This document shows, piece by piece, positions 28,032 through 40,536 of a DNA stretch of 50,032 nucleotides. Location: the NCBI RefSeq assembly GCF_000420105.1, contig NZ_ATUH01000003.1, positions 1 through 50,032 of the forward strand. The letters are read 5' to 3'. Source of the DNA: Metamycoplasma orale ATCC 23714 (GTDB lineage: Bacteria > Bacillota_I > Bacilli_A > Mycoplasmatales > Metamycoplasmataceae). The notes beneath the pieces were generated by a model. The model did not search any database. It saw only the letters and a program-made list of their open reading frames with translations, and had not been told where the DNA came from. The translations under genes were made by a program, and so were the position numbers. Each line of letters opens with the position of its first letter. Positions within the stretch are counted from its first letter, which is position 1.

Positions 28032-28067
28032 ATCAAAAAAAGTTTGGACACCCAAACTTTTTTTGAT
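28032..28067 (+). terminator. bidirectional terminator between the lipoprotein and tyrS
   Basis: The 16-bp stem ATCAAAAAAAGTTTGG / CCAAACTTTTTTTGAT, with T runs on either strand, serves both converging genes. Confidence 0.85.
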
Positions 28068-28071
28068 GTTA

Positions 28072-29310
28072 TTATTTTTGAATAATAAAGAATTCTTTTT
28101 TGCCTTTTTTTAGGATTGCATATTTTTTAGAAAAATTATTAAATTCAATTTTTGTATTTTCATCATTAACTATAAAATCATCGATAATGAATGTTTTTTT
28201 GGAAATAAATTCTCTAGCTTCACGATTAGAAGAAACTATATTATTATTTTTTAGAAAATCTATAAATATTTCTCCATTATATTTATATAATGGTAAAAAT
28301 CCTTTAAGTAAAGAAATATCATCTAAAGTTAGGCTTGATATTTTTTTATCTTTAGAAAATAATATATCACTAATATTTTTACATTGACAAGCAATTTCTT
28401 TGGAATGAATATCTTTAACTACTTCATATGCCAAAATCTTTTGAGCATACCTTTGTGCTTTATTTTCATTATGTTTGATAATAATTTGTTTAATTTCATT
28501 AACATCCAAAAATGTAAGTCAATTTAATAATTCATTTACTTTTTCATCGCTTTGATTTAATAAAAATTGATATATAGAATATGGACTAGTTAATTCTTTA
28601 TCAAGTCATAAACTTCCGCCACCTGTACTCTTACCAAATTTTTTACCACTTTCATCTAAAAGTAAATTAGCAACAATAGCGACAGCATCATTTTTTTCGC
28701 CATACAATTTTCTAATCATTTCAAGACCTGTGGTAATATTACCTCATTGATCACTTCCGCCTAGTTGGATCTTAACATTATATTTTTCATATAATGTTTT
28801 AAAGTCTCAGCCTTGTAATAATGTATAAGAAAATTCAGTAAAGCTTAAACCTTGTTCTAATCTAGTAGCAATATTTTCTTTGTTCAATAAATAATTTACA
28901 TTAATTAATGTCCCAATATTTCTTAAAAAATCTACAATCGTTCAACCTTTATAAAAGTCTAAATTATCAATCACTTCTAAATCAAATGATTTAAGTTGTT
29001 TAATAATAGCTGCTTTATTTTCTAAAAGAACTTTTTCATCTAAATATTGTCTTTCACTACTTCTAAAAGAAGGGTCGCCTATCATTCCAGTAATTCCGCC
29101 TATTATTGCTATTGGTTTAATCCCAAATTGTTTGAATCTAAGAAGAGTTGCTATTTGAATATAATTACCTAAATGTAAACTTTTAGCAGTGGGGTCAAAG
29201 CCGGCATATACACTAATATTTTTGTCAAGTAAATATAATTTTTCTTCATTAGCAATATTATTTAAAATATTACGATTTTTTAAATCATTTATTAGTTCCT
29301 TGTGGTTCAT
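28072..29310 (-). CDS. tyrS: tyrosyl-tRNA synthetase
   Basis: The 412-residue class I synthetase shows YAGFDPTAKSLHLGNYIQ (HIGH equivalent is HLGN), the tyrosine-binding QGWDF segment, GGSDQWGNITTG and KFGKSTGGGSLWL (KMSKS equivalent). A C-terminal S4-like domain is present (NREAREFISKKTFIIDD). I chose the ATG at 29310, because AGGAGC lies 8 bp upstream, over an ATG 9 codons earlier that lacks a site. I looked for a T-box leader and saw none. Confidence 0.95.
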
Positions 29311-29463
29311 ATTTTTTGCTCCTATTTTACTAATCAAACATTTTCTAAAAAATTAATTATTTATAATTATAATTTAATTATTATTTTTAAACTAAATAAA
29401 CTTTTATAAACTATAAAAAAATATTTATTAACTAAATAATAAATAAGAAAAGGAAATATTTTT

Positions 29464-30354
29464 ATGAAAATTAAATTAATTATCGATTCATCTTGCGGTT
29501 TAACCGAAAAACAAGCAAACGAACTTGGTTGAGACCTTTTACCATTAATATCTAATATTAATGGAATTGAATACAAAAATGGTGTTAATATAGATATAGA
29601 AAAATTTGCTGAATTGTGAAATGCAAACCCTAAAAAAGCTGAAGTTAAAACATCTTGTTCTTTATTAAAAGACATTATTCCCCTTGTTGAAAAATATGAA
29701 AAAGAATATGACAAAATAGTTATATATCCAATTTCTAAAGCACTTTCTTCTCAAAGTGATATGTTAAAAAAAGCATTTGCAAATCATGATAAGGTTTTTG
29801 TTGTGGAAAGTAACAAAATCTTATATTTAATGATAAAAGATTTGCTTATGTTTGAAGAAGAAATTAAAGCTGGAAAATCATTTGAAGAAGCAACTAAAAT
29901 ATTTAGTCTTCCTGCATCTTCAAGATTTTTACTAATTCCTGAATTTAATGATGCACTTGTTAAAGGCGGACGTTTAGCACCAGCTGCAGCTGCTATTGCT
30001 AAATTATTAAAAATAGTTCCTATTATTTGTTGAACAGAAGATGGAAGATTAGAAAAATACGGTACTGGTTTTAAGTTTAGAAACTCACTACTTAAACAAA
30101 CAATTAATATGAAAAAAGAATACAACAAAAAAATTGATGAAAACACTTACTTCATTTTAATTGATAGTCAAAATTCTAATATAAAAGAAATAGCAGAAGA
30201 ACTAAAAAATGCTATTAATTTTTCAGAAGTTGAAGTATTTGATAATGCAGTAGATGTTGCAGTGCATACAGGTGTTGGCGCAATTTGTTTAGCAATTGAT
30301 AATGTTGATCCTAAAATTAAAGATAAATTATTTAAATTTACAAAAAAATATTAA
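29464..30354 (+). CDS. DegV family fatty-acid-binding protein
   Basis: This 296-residue protein begins KIKLIIDSSCGLT, the DegV start (DSxxxL). It has KTSCSLLKDIIPLVEKY (fatty-acid head-group Ser in the TSxP-like segment), PISKALSSQSD and the domain-2 strand KGGRLAPAAAAIAKLLKIVPII. DegV proteins (FakB) bind a fatty acid for phosphorylation by FakA; here the kinase is not nearby. The gene diverges from tyrS and has its own terminator. Confidence 0.9.
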
Positions 30355-30389
30355 TATATAAAAAAATGTATTTTTTAGAACTCTAAATT

Positions 30390-30417
30390 AAGCATAGTAT
30401 TGTATTTAACTATGCTT
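30390..30417 (+). terminator. terminator of the degV-family gene
   Basis: The stem AAGCATAGT / ACTATGCTT is followed by TTTTTAATTTTT. Confidence 0.8.
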
Positions 30418-30474
30418 TTTTAATTTTTGTTATTTGATTTTGTAATTCATAACAATATTTTAGATAAAAAAGAG

Positions 30475-30480
30475 TACAAT
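30475..30480 (+). promoter_or_regulatory. -10 box of the deo operon
   Basis: TACAAT lies 59 bp before the deoD start and just after the previous terminator. No operator repeat is evident. Confidence 0.5.
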
Positions 30481-30538
30481 ATAAAGTGTAATATATTGTT
30501 TTAAACAATAATGAAAAAAAATAATAAGGAGAATTATA

Positions 30539-31249
30539 ATGACACCACATATTTCAGCAAAAAAAGGTGATTTTGCTAAATTAGTTCTTATGCCTGGAGA
30601 CCCACTTAGAGCTAAATATATAGCAGACAATTATTTAAAAAATGTAAAACTAGTTTCAAGCGTTAGAAATGTTTTAATGTATACTGGCGAATATAATGGA
30701 AAAAAAGTTTCTGTTTGTGCTTCAGGAATGGGAGTCGCTTCAATAGGGATTTATTCATATGAATTATTTAATTTTTATGGAGTAGAAGCTATTGTTAGAA
30801 TTGGTTCTGCCGGTTCTTTTAAAGCAGAACTTAAAAACTACGATCTTGTTTTAGCTAATGATGCTTATGGAGAAAATGTAGCGTTTAGAGATGCACTTTT
30901 AAGAAATAAAGACACTATTGCTAAACCTTCAAAAAAATTAAATGAATTAATTGAAAAGAATGCTAAAAAATTAAACAAAAAGTTAAATATTGGAAGAGTT
31001 ATGAGTGAAGAAGCATTCTATTCAGATAAATCTATTGAAGAAAGATTAAAAAATAGCGGAAATGCTATTTGCGTTGAAATGGAATCATATGGTCTTTTTT
31101 CAGTAGCTGAAAGACTTAATAAACAAGCTGCTTGCCTTTTAACAATTTCAGATAATTTAATAACCAAAGAATATACAACAAGTGAAGAAAGACAAAACTC
31201 ATTTAATGGAATGATGGAACTTGCACTTTCTTTAGTAGAATATTATTAA
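30539..31249 (+). CDS. deoD: purine nucleoside phosphorylase DeoD
   Basis: The 236-residue protein is full length. MPGDPLRAKYIAD (phosphate-binding), CASGMGVASIGIYSYEL, IVRIGSAGSF, CVEMESYGLFSVA and LLTISDNL (catalytic Asp) are all standard. It splits purine (deoxy)nucleosides into base and (deoxy)ribose-1-phosphate. An AAGGAGA site precedes it. It is 1 bp from deoA, so the two are co-translated. Confidence 0.96.
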   Translation: MTPHISAKKGDFAKLVLMPGDPLRAKYIADNYLKNVKLVSSVRNVLMYTGEYNGKKVSVCASGMGVASIGIYSYELFNFYGVEAIVRIGSAGSFKAELKNYDLVLANDAYGENVAFRDALLRNKDTIAKPSKKLNELIEKNAKKLNKKLNIGRVMSEEAFYSDKSIEERLKNSGNAICVEMESYGLFSVAERLNKQAACLLTISDNLITKEYTTSEERQNSFNGMMELALSLVEYY

Positions 31250-31250
31250 T

Positions 31251-32549
31251 ATGTCTATAGTAGAAATAATTAACAAAAAATCAAAAGGTAAAGAGCTTAC
31301 AAAAGAAGAAATATCTTTTTTTGTAGAAGGCTATGTTAAAGGAGAAATTCCAGATTATCAAATTTCTGCCTTACTAATGGCAATTAAACTACAAAACATG
31401 ACTATTGAAGAAACTTCTTATTTAACAGAAGTTATGATGCACTCAGGCAAAGTTATTTCTTGAGATTTTCTTAATAGATTAGTAGTTGATAAACATTCAA
31501 CTGGAGGAATAGGCGATAAAGTAAGTATTACTTTGTGTCCACTTCTTGCAAGTCTAGGCTTAACTATTGCCAAAATGTCTGGTAGAGGGCTTGGACATAC
31601 AGGCGGAACTTTAGATAAGCTTGAATCAATTAATGGTTATAATTGTTTTCTTAGTGATAAAGCTTTTAAAGAAAATGTTGAAAAACACAATATCGCTATT
31701 ATTGGTCAAACTGATAATTTAGTTCCAGCAGATAAAAAATTATATGCTTTAAGAGATGTTACTGGAACAGTTGATTCTATTCCTTTAATTGCTTCTTCAA
31801 TAATGTCTAAAAAATTAGCAACAGGATCACATTGCATTTTACTAGATGTAAAATGTGGCAATGGTGCATTTATGCAAAATATTGAAGATGCTAAAAAATT
31901 AGGTTCACTTATGATTTCTATTGGCAAACAATTAAATAGAAAAGTTGCTGTAGAAATTACAAATATGAATGAACCTCTTGGAAAAGCTATTGGAAATAAA
32001 TTAGAAGTTATTGAAGCAATTGAAGCCTTAAAAAACAAAGGTCCAAAAGATTTCATGGATATAATTTATTCTTCAGCAAGTTCTTTATTACAGCTTGCTA
32101 AAAAAGCAAAGAATGACACTGAAGCTAAAAAATTAGTGGATGAAGCATTGAATTCAAATAAAGCATATGATAAGTTTTTAGAATGAATCAAATCACAAGG
32201 CGGAGATATTACTTTATTTGATAATTTAAATAAATGATTTAATCCTAAATACAAAATTGAAGTAAAATCTAACAAAGAAGGATATTTACAAATTAACAAT
32301 GCAATTGAATTTGGTATTTGTGCAATGCATTTAGGTGCCGGCAGAGAGAAAAAAGGTGATAGCATTGATTTTGATGCTGGAATTTATTTAAATAAAAAAT
32401 CTAATGATTATGTAAATAAAGGTGATGTAATTTTCACTTTATACTCATCAAACCCAATTAATAAGGAAATTGAAGAAAGATTACTCAAATCAATTTCTTT
32501 TGAAAAAGAAAAGCAAAATAAACAAATTGTTTTTGCTAAATTAATTTAA
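31251..32549 (+). CDS. deoA: thymidine / pyrimidine-nucleoside phosphorylase
   Basis: The 432-residue protein has VVDKHSTGGIGDKVSI (phosphate and nucleoside site), KMSGRGLGHTGGTLDKLESI (family signature), VPADKKLYALRDVTGTVDS and ATGSHCILLDVKCGNGAFM. It converts thymidine, deoxyuridine and perhaps uridine to base and sugar-1-phosphate. Mollicutes without a separate Udp use the Pyn-type enzyme with broad specificity, and this may be one. Two TGA codons are Trp. Confidence 0.95.
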
Positions 32550-32592
32550 AAAATAAATATAATATTAAATAAAAAAACGAGGTACTAAAAAC

Positions 32593-33261
32593 ATGGAATA
32601 TAATAAATATTTCGATCACACTTTGCTTGCTCCACAAGCAACAAGCGCAGACATTGATAAATTAATTGATGAAGCAATAAAATACAATGTTAAATCTATT
32701 TGTATAGCTCCTGCTTATGTAAAATATGCAAGAGAAAGACTAGACAGTTTAAAAAATAAAGAATTATTAATTTGTACTGTTATAGGCTTTCCACTTGGCT
32801 ATAATGCTACTAGTGTTAAAGTTTACGAAACTAAAATTGCTATATCACATGGAGCTGATGAAATTGATATGGTTATAAACATTGGAAGATTCAAAAACAA
32901 AGAATACGAATATGTTTTAAACGAAATTAAAGCAATTAAAAAAGAATGTGGCAAAACATTATTAAAAGTTATTGTTGAAACAGCACTTTTAACTGATGAA
33001 GAAATCAAAAAAATTACTGAAATTGTTTTACAATCTGGAGCTGAATATATTAAAACTTCAACTGGTTTTTCATATAGAGGAGCTTCAGCAAATGATATTA
33101 AAATAATGAAATCAGTTGCAAAAGATAAACTTTTAATCAAAGCAAGTGGTGGAATAAAAACTGCTGAAGATGTTCAAACCATGATAGATTGTGGCGCTTC
33201 ACGTATAGGTTGTTCTAAAACTTGCCAAATTATTGAAGAACACAATAAAACACAAAAATAA
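32593..33261 (+). CDS. deoC: deoxyribose-phosphate aldolase
   Basis: The protein has 222 residues. FDHTLLAPQAT at the start, then VIGFPLGYNAT, EIDMVINIGRFK, and YIKTSTGFS with the Schiff-base Lys, and IKASGGIKTAEDV with the proton-relay Lys. It cleaves deoxyribose-5-phosphate to glyceraldehyde-3-phosphate and acetaldehyde, feeding nucleoside sugar into glycolysis. No deoB (phosphopentomutase) is in this operon, so the link from sugar-1-phosphate must be encoded elsewhere. Confidence 0.96.
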   Translation: MEYNKYFDHTLLAPQATSADIDKLIDEAIKYNVKSICIAPAYVKYARERLDSLKNKELLICTVIGFPLGYNATSVKVYETKIAISHGADEIDMVINIGRFKNKEYEYVLNEIKAIKKECGKTLLKVIVETALLTDEEIKKITEIVLQSGAEYIKTSTGFSYRGASANDIKIMKSVAKDKLLIKASGGIKTAEDVQTMIDCGASRIGCSKTCQIIEEHNKTQK

Positions 33262-33279
33262 TAAATAAGGGCTTATAAA

Positions 33280-33915
33280 ATGTTAAAGTTAATTAATCAT
33301 CCACTCATTCAAATAAAATTAACAGTTATGCGTTCTAAAGATACGTCGCACAAAGAATTTAGAAGCAACTTAAATGAAATAGCTTCTCTTATGACATATG
33401 AAATTTTAAGAGACTATAAAACTAAAGATAAAGAAGTAATTACACCTACTAACACTAAAACAATTGGCAAAACCTTAGATAGTGAAATTATTATTATCCC
33501 TATTTTAAGAGCAGGTTTAGGCATGGAACAAGGAATATTAGATTTAATTCCTCAAGCCAGAGTAGGACACATTGGCCTTTATCGTGACGAAAAAACTTTC
33601 AAACCAATTAAATATTTATATAAAACACCTCAAGAAGTTTCTAAAGAAAAAAGCACCGTTTTACTAGTTGATCCAATGTTAGCCACTGGAAACTCAGCAA
33701 ATGATGCAATTGATAGTCTAAAAGAAGAAGGTTGAAAAAATATTAAATTAGTTTGCTTAGTTGGAGTGGACAAAGGAATTAACCTAATATTAAAAAATCA
33801 TCCAGATGTAGATATTTATTTAGCATCAAAAGATGAAAAATTAAATGAAAATAATTATATTATTCCCGGTTTAGGAGATGCTGGCGATAGAATATTCGGA
33901 ACCAAAGGAAAATAA
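33280..33915 (+). CDS. upp: uracil phosphoribosyltransferase
   Basis: The 211-residue protein has the N-terminal [38 protein letters not shown], the PRPP-binding loop [13 protein letters not shown] and the uracil-binding [16 protein letters not shown]. It makes UMP from uracil released by the phosphorylase, completing pyrimidine salvage. It lies 18 bp after deoC. Confidence 0.96.
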
Positions 33916-33981
33916 ATAATAATAAAAATAATAAATAGCAAAATAAATAAAAATATATAATAAAAAATAAGGAGACAAAAA

Positions 33982-34710
33982 ATGTCAGGACATTCAAAAT
34001 GAGCAACAACAAAAGTTCATAAATTTGCACAAGATGCAAAAAGATCAAAAATGTTTCAAAAATTTTCTAAAGAAATAATGGTAGCAGCAACTCAAGGTGG
34101 ACCTAATCCAGATGCTAACCCAGCGCTTAAATTAGCAATTGCTAAAGCTAAAAGTAGAAGCATGCCTAAAGCTAATATTGAAAAGGCAATTGCTAAGGTT
34201 GCTGGAGATGCTAAAGGAAGTTCAAACTTTACAAGTTTAGTTTATTCAGGCACTGCTTTTGGTGGAGTTAATTTCTTAGTGAGTTGCTTAACAGATAATT
34301 TCAATAGATTAGCATCAAATATAAAACATTATTTTACTAGAGTTAATGGAACTTTAGGAAAACAAGGTACAGTGCCTTATACTTTTGATTACAAGGGATT
34401 AATAGAAATTGATTCATCAATTGCCCCAGAAGATAAAGTAATGGAAATTGTTTTAGAAGCAGGAGCAGATGATTTTGTTGTTGAAGATAATACTTATATA
34501 ATTTACACTTCACCAGCAGCTTTCTCTGCAGTTAAACAAGCGCTTGATGAACAACTTAAAATTGAAAACTATTTATCTTCTGAAGTTAACTACTTCCCTA
34601 ATTCAGAAGTGAATTTACCAGAAGATAAAGTAGAACAATTTGAAAAATTTGTTGAATTGCTTGAAGATGATGATGACGTTCAAGAAGTTATACATAATGC
34701 TATTTATTAA
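33982..34710 (+). CDS. YebC/PmpR family protein (TACO1-like)
   Basis: The 242-residue protein begins MSGHSKWATTKVHKFAQDAKR (TGA Trp), followed by FSKEIMVAATQGGPNPDANP, the YebC start, and ends with an acidic LEDDDDVQEVIHNA. Members act as DNA-binding regulators or, in the YebC2/TACO1 branch, help ribosomes through proline-rich stretches; which applies here cannot be told from sequence. AAGGAG precedes the ATG. A terminator follows, so it may be the last gene of the deo transcript. Confidence 0.93.
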
Positions 34711-34740
34711 TTTAATTAATATAATTAATTAATAATCCTT

Positions 34741-34769
34741 AAAAAATACATTTCTTTGATGTATTTTTT
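34741..34769 (+). terminator. terminator of the yebC-family gene
   Basis: The stem AAAAAATACA / TGTATTTTTT with a nine-base loop is T-rich at the end. Confidence 0.75.
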
Positions 34770-34830
34770 AATTTAATACAAAAATAATATAAAATATATA
34801 AAAAATATATTTAGTAAACGGTAATAAATT

Positions 34831-36309
<1,479 letters not shown>

Positions 36310-36394
36310 TAATTTATTTAAATAAATTAAAAGCGTTAAATTTTTTAACTAGGACAAAAAAATTTAGACTAAATTGTAAAACTTTTGTTTTCTT

Positions 36395-36421
36395 AAACAT
36401 CCCATAATTTTTGGGATGTTT
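36395..36421 (+). terminator. terminator of lysS
   Basis: The stem AAACATCCCA / TGGGATGTTT with a seven-base loop is followed by TTAAAT; it lies 86 bp past the stop. Confidence 0.75.
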
Positions 36422-36533
36422 TTAAATTAAATATTATATTTATTTAGTCTATAATTAAAAATGATTAAAATATAACTATTTTAAGTATAAAAAGTTATAT
36501 ATTAAAAAAATAAAAATATAACGTTAGGAGAAA

Positions 36534-37262
36534 ATGCTTTTATTCATCCCCATTGTAATAATTAAATTTTGTATTATAACTATTTACTTTTTAAGTCTTA
36601 GAAAAATAATATTTAATTATGAAAATTTAAGTTATTTTTTGGAAAGTAAATTTTATGTTGACATAAACTTAAACAAATACTTTAAAAAATTAAAAATTGT
36701 GCAAATAATCGTAATAATTTTATATATTATTAACTGGTTTCTAATACTAAGTTTAATTATTTTAAATGTAAATATTTTTAAGCAATCAAAATCTATTGAT
36801 ATAAAAGTGTTTTGAATTTTATTACCTTTATTTATAATAATAGTCATGTCACAAGCAACTATATATTTAGTTTGAAAAATACGCAAATTGAAAAATAAGT
36901 ATAAAATGTTTTTAACTATAAACAACAAAGAAACTTGTGAATCTTATTTTTTGGATATAAAAAATATCAATTTAGCAAATGAAAAATTTTGAATAATTAA
37001 TAAATATATTGAAGACACAAAAATAAAAATCTATTATATTTCTGAGTATCAAGAACTAATTCCTATAATGTTTCCAAATTATAAAAAATTAAAAAAAATA
37101 CTATTAAAAAAATATAAATTATTTGATGATAAACTTTTATATATAGATTCTATTTTAGCCACTGAATCATTAAAATTAAAAATAAAAAGCGAATATCTTG
37201 ATCGAGAACAAATTAGTTATTTACGCTTTTTAATTATAAATAATATAATAAAGGACTTTTAA
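36534..37262 (+). CDS. unknown membrane protein, first of a pair
   Basis: A 242-residue protein with three likely membrane segments (about 1-22, 55-78 and 94-113) and a C-terminal soluble part of about 120 residues, rich in Lys and Ile. No motif is recognised. GTTAGGAG precedes the ATG. The next gene, which has the same layout, starts 1 bp after its stop. The C-terminal ends of the two are weakly alike (EQISYLRFLIINN here, YEELSILRLYLFEK there), which may point to an old duplication. Confidence 0.7.
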
Positions 37263-37263
37263 A

Positions 37264-37983
37264 ATGACAATAAAAATGATTATTTATATACTTTGACCTA
37301 CTACATTATTATTTTCAATAATATGAATACTAATCTTTAAAAAAAGTATTTTTAATAAAAAAATGTTTTTTAATTTAAAAGCAGTTGAATTTTTAGAAAA
37401 AAATAGATTAAGTATTTCAAAAAGCTTTTTTAGAAAAATGTTTTTAATTAATGCTGGTAAGTATTGTATATTAGCAGTACCAATTCTAGTAATTAATTAT
37501 GTTTTTGGAATGATATTAATTTTTGCTAATTTACAATTAAATAAAATCTTTATATATGTTTCATTTTTTGTAAATATGATATTTCCTTATTTAATTATGC
37601 TTTCTTTCAATAAATGACTAAAATTGGAAATTCATTACAAAATGCATCACATAATGCCAGTTGTAGATAGATATGAAATTAGTTTTTTTAAAGAAGAAAC
37701 TAATGACTGAAAAAATAGCGATTTTTTTAAAAGTCTTAATGAAACAATTATTATTGAGTTTAAAAATTCAAAACCACAATTAAGTCAAAAGTTTGATTTA
37801 AATGCAATTAAAAAAATGTGTTTTAAAAATAATATTTTTAATGCAAATAAGTTAAATTATTTTACATTTAAGGATGTAGAAAATGTATATGTTAACGGCA
37901 ATAAAATATCTACATATGAAGAATTATCAATTCTAAGGCTTTATTTATTTGAAAAGTTAAATAACTGTAAACCATATTTTTAA
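37264..37983 (+). CDS. unknown membrane protein, second of a pair
   Basis: A 239-residue protein with membrane segments at about 5-26, 67-90 and 95-115, followed by a soluble C-terminal half. Several Trp are TGA-coded. No family is recognised. It is tightly linked to the preceding gene (1 bp gap) and followed by a strong terminator, so the pair is one transcript. Confidence 0.7.
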
Positions 37984-37990
37984 AAACAAA

Positions 37991-38017
37991 AAGCAAATAA
38001 TATTAAGTTATTTGCTT
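37991..38017 (+). terminator. terminator between converging unknown genes
   Basis: The stem AAGCAAATAA / TTATTTGCTT followed by TTTT ends the membrane-protein pair; the A-run on the other side may serve the minus-strand gene too. Confidence 0.8.
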
Positions 38018-38046
38018 TTTTGATTTGTTTTTGCTGCGCTTTATAA

Positions 38047-39015
38047 TTATTCAATATTAATTTTAAATTTAATGTATAAGTCAAATGAAAGAGATTCTAT
38101 TTTACTAAAGTCTGCATCCATTTTTCCTTTATATTTAAATATTGCTTTTTCAAGTGTGTAAGTTATTTTTTTATCTTTATATTTGTTAGAAAATTGTTGC
38201 ATAGTAGCATTTATATACGTTTTAAGCTCATCAATTGACTTTTTAGCAACAATTGCCTTAAAATTGTTTTTTAAATCAATATAATAGCTTTTATTGTTTT
38301 TATTAACAACAAAGACAAAAGTTGAAATAATTTTATCTAAATAGTTAAATTTATCAATAGTAAGTTGTTTTTTAGTTAATTCTTTTACTTGCTTATCTTT
38401 TTTTGCACGATCATTTTCATTGACTTGGTCATTATACAAACTAGTATAATATTCATTAAGAAAAGTTAAATAATCAAATTCTCCGAATTCGAAATTAACA
38501 CCACTAATTTTTTCATTAAGTTCTCTTGGGTGATTTTTGGCATATTTACTATTATTTAAGTAAAATGCTTCAAAAGTTTTATTAAAAAAACTTACATCTT
38601 GACTTATTCTTACAAGTGGGGGTTTGATTTCATTTCATCCTTTAGCGCTAACTAATTCTTTTTCATTTAAGTCTAAGATACTAGAAGACATGTTTAATTC
38701 ATGTTCAGATATAAAATATTCATATTCTTTATCGGCAATTAATTCTTTAGAAGCAAATTCAAGTAAATCTTTTTTCGTATAACTATCAGCAATATCATGA
38801 TCAAAAAAGTATTTAGTACGTTTTTGATTAATTTTTTTATTTAAAGCAAAAGGAATAATAGTAACACATAAAAATGCAGTTGCTAAAGAACTAAATAAAA
38901 AAACATTAGATAATATTTTTTTAGTTCTGGGCTTCATTTTTTTAGAGTTTTTTTTATCTTCTAAATTACTGTTGTCTTCTATATTTGTATTTTTTTCTAT
39001 ATTATTGTTTTCCAT
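38047..39015 (-). CDS. unknown single-pass membrane protein
   Basis: A 322-residue protein: an acidic, Asn-rich cytoplasmic N-terminus (1-30), one membrane segment (about 35-57) and a long extracytoplasmic part with Lys/Glu-rich helices and a strand-rich end. No lipobox. The function is not recognised. It lies 12 bp after the tandem kinase gene on the same strand, so it is probably the last gene of the gyrB-licA transcript. Confidence 0.72.
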
Positions 39016-39027
39016 ATCAAACCTTTT

Positions 39028-40488
39028 CTATTTTTCTTCTAATTTTAAAAGATCAATAATTCTTTTCATGTTTATATTTGCTAAACTATAATCTCCGTTA
39101 AGAGTCTTATTATATAAATATGCTGTAAAGTTACTTATAATTCTATACTTATTAAAATCTTTTGGTTTTGAAATTCCATAAGATTTTCAAAAGTAGTTTT
39201 CAGCTTCATAGCTTAATCCAACACTTTCAAATAAATACGCGATATCTAAAAATCTATTATTATAATATGCGACAGATCAATCAATTATATAAACATTATT
39301 TTCGTCGCTAAAAAATACATTATCTAAACTTAAGTTATTATGACAATTTGCATCTGGTTTTAATTCCTTAACTCATTTTAAAATCTTATACACATTATCT
39401 TTTGAACCTATTTCACTATATAGTTCAGCATGATTAATTTTCCCTAAATATCATTCTATTTTTTCTTCCAATATATATGATGGAAATTTAGCTGGTGAAT
39501 CGTGGCATATTCTTAACGCATTAGCCAAAGCTTTTAATTGTTTCTGATTAAAGAAATATACAGAATTACAATTCAATCATCTTCAAATAATTTTATCATT
39601 ATCTTCATAAACACAAATTGGCACGAAATAAAAGTTCTCAATTTCTTTTATGTCAAGCCTATTATCAAATTGATTTCTAAATTTTTGAATAATAAATTTA
39701 TTACTTATAGAATAATCTCTATCTTGAAATTGTAAAAAAGAATCAGTAATTTTAGATTGAGGTAAATCTAATTTAGAATAAGTATTATCGTATAATGCTT
39801 TAGAAAATGTTTGAACTAAATAAATATAATCTTCAAACTTATCAAGATCTAAATCGAAGAAATTAATAATTTCTTCTTTATCTATTTTGAAAAATATATG
39901 TAAACAAACTGGATCTACATATTTAGAATTCATTGCACAGAACTCAAAATCTATAAGTTTTAAAAATCCATATTTATTAATCAAAACGTTATGTCTTTTT
40001 AAATTATTATGGCTAACTACTAAAGGCTCATCTTTATATTTTTCTAAAAGTTCTAAATATTTAGGATCATTAATATTATATAAGTTTCAATTAAAGGGCT
40101 TTAAAGTAACCGATAATTCCTGAAAGTTTTGAATACAATTAAAAAGTGAAAATTTAACTTTTTCATCCATTGTTATTTTGAATAAATCTTGGCCAGGAAA
40201 TCACTTTTTAATAATATATCCATCTTTAACAAATAAATAATCTTTAAATGTTTTAGTAATTGCCATTTCATTAGAATAATCTACATCAACAACTTTTTTA
40301 GGAACTCTAACTTGCACTCATAAATCTTCATACTTACCAATATATGTTTGATTATGAAAGCCTTCATAATAAAAGCGAAGATTAGAAAGATTTTTAGCTA
40401 CATCTTCACCAAAGATCGTTTTTATATCTTCAGAAACTTTTTTAAGATTTTCATAATTTTTGTTTTGATATTTATTTTTTTTATACAT
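39028..40488 (-). CDS. tandem choline-kinase-like protein, both catalytic Asp replaced by Asn
   Basis: The 486-residue protein is two choline/aminoglycoside kinase domains in series. Domain 1 (about 1-245) has VVSHNNLKRHNVLI (His160) and LKLIDFEF. Domain 2 (about 250-486) has ANCHNNLSLDNVFF (His383) and VYIIDWSVAYYNN. In active kinases of this fold the first motif is HNDLxxxN, where the Asp is the catalytic base; here both copies read HNN. The metal-binding IDFE and IDWS aspartates are kept. The paralogue next door (40537-41289) has an intact HND. The protein may therefore bind nucleotide or substrate without phosphorylating it, or regulate its neighbour. It begins 48 bp after that gene. Confidence 0.82.
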
Positions 40489-40536
40489 TATTTAATTCAT
40501 TTCTATTTAATATATTTTTAATTTTATTAAAAATAC

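Noticed and set aside
29311..29463. T-box or riboswitch upstream of tyrS
   Set aside because: The spacer is short and AT-rich, with no T-box sequence (TGGNACCGCG) or stable structure that I can see.
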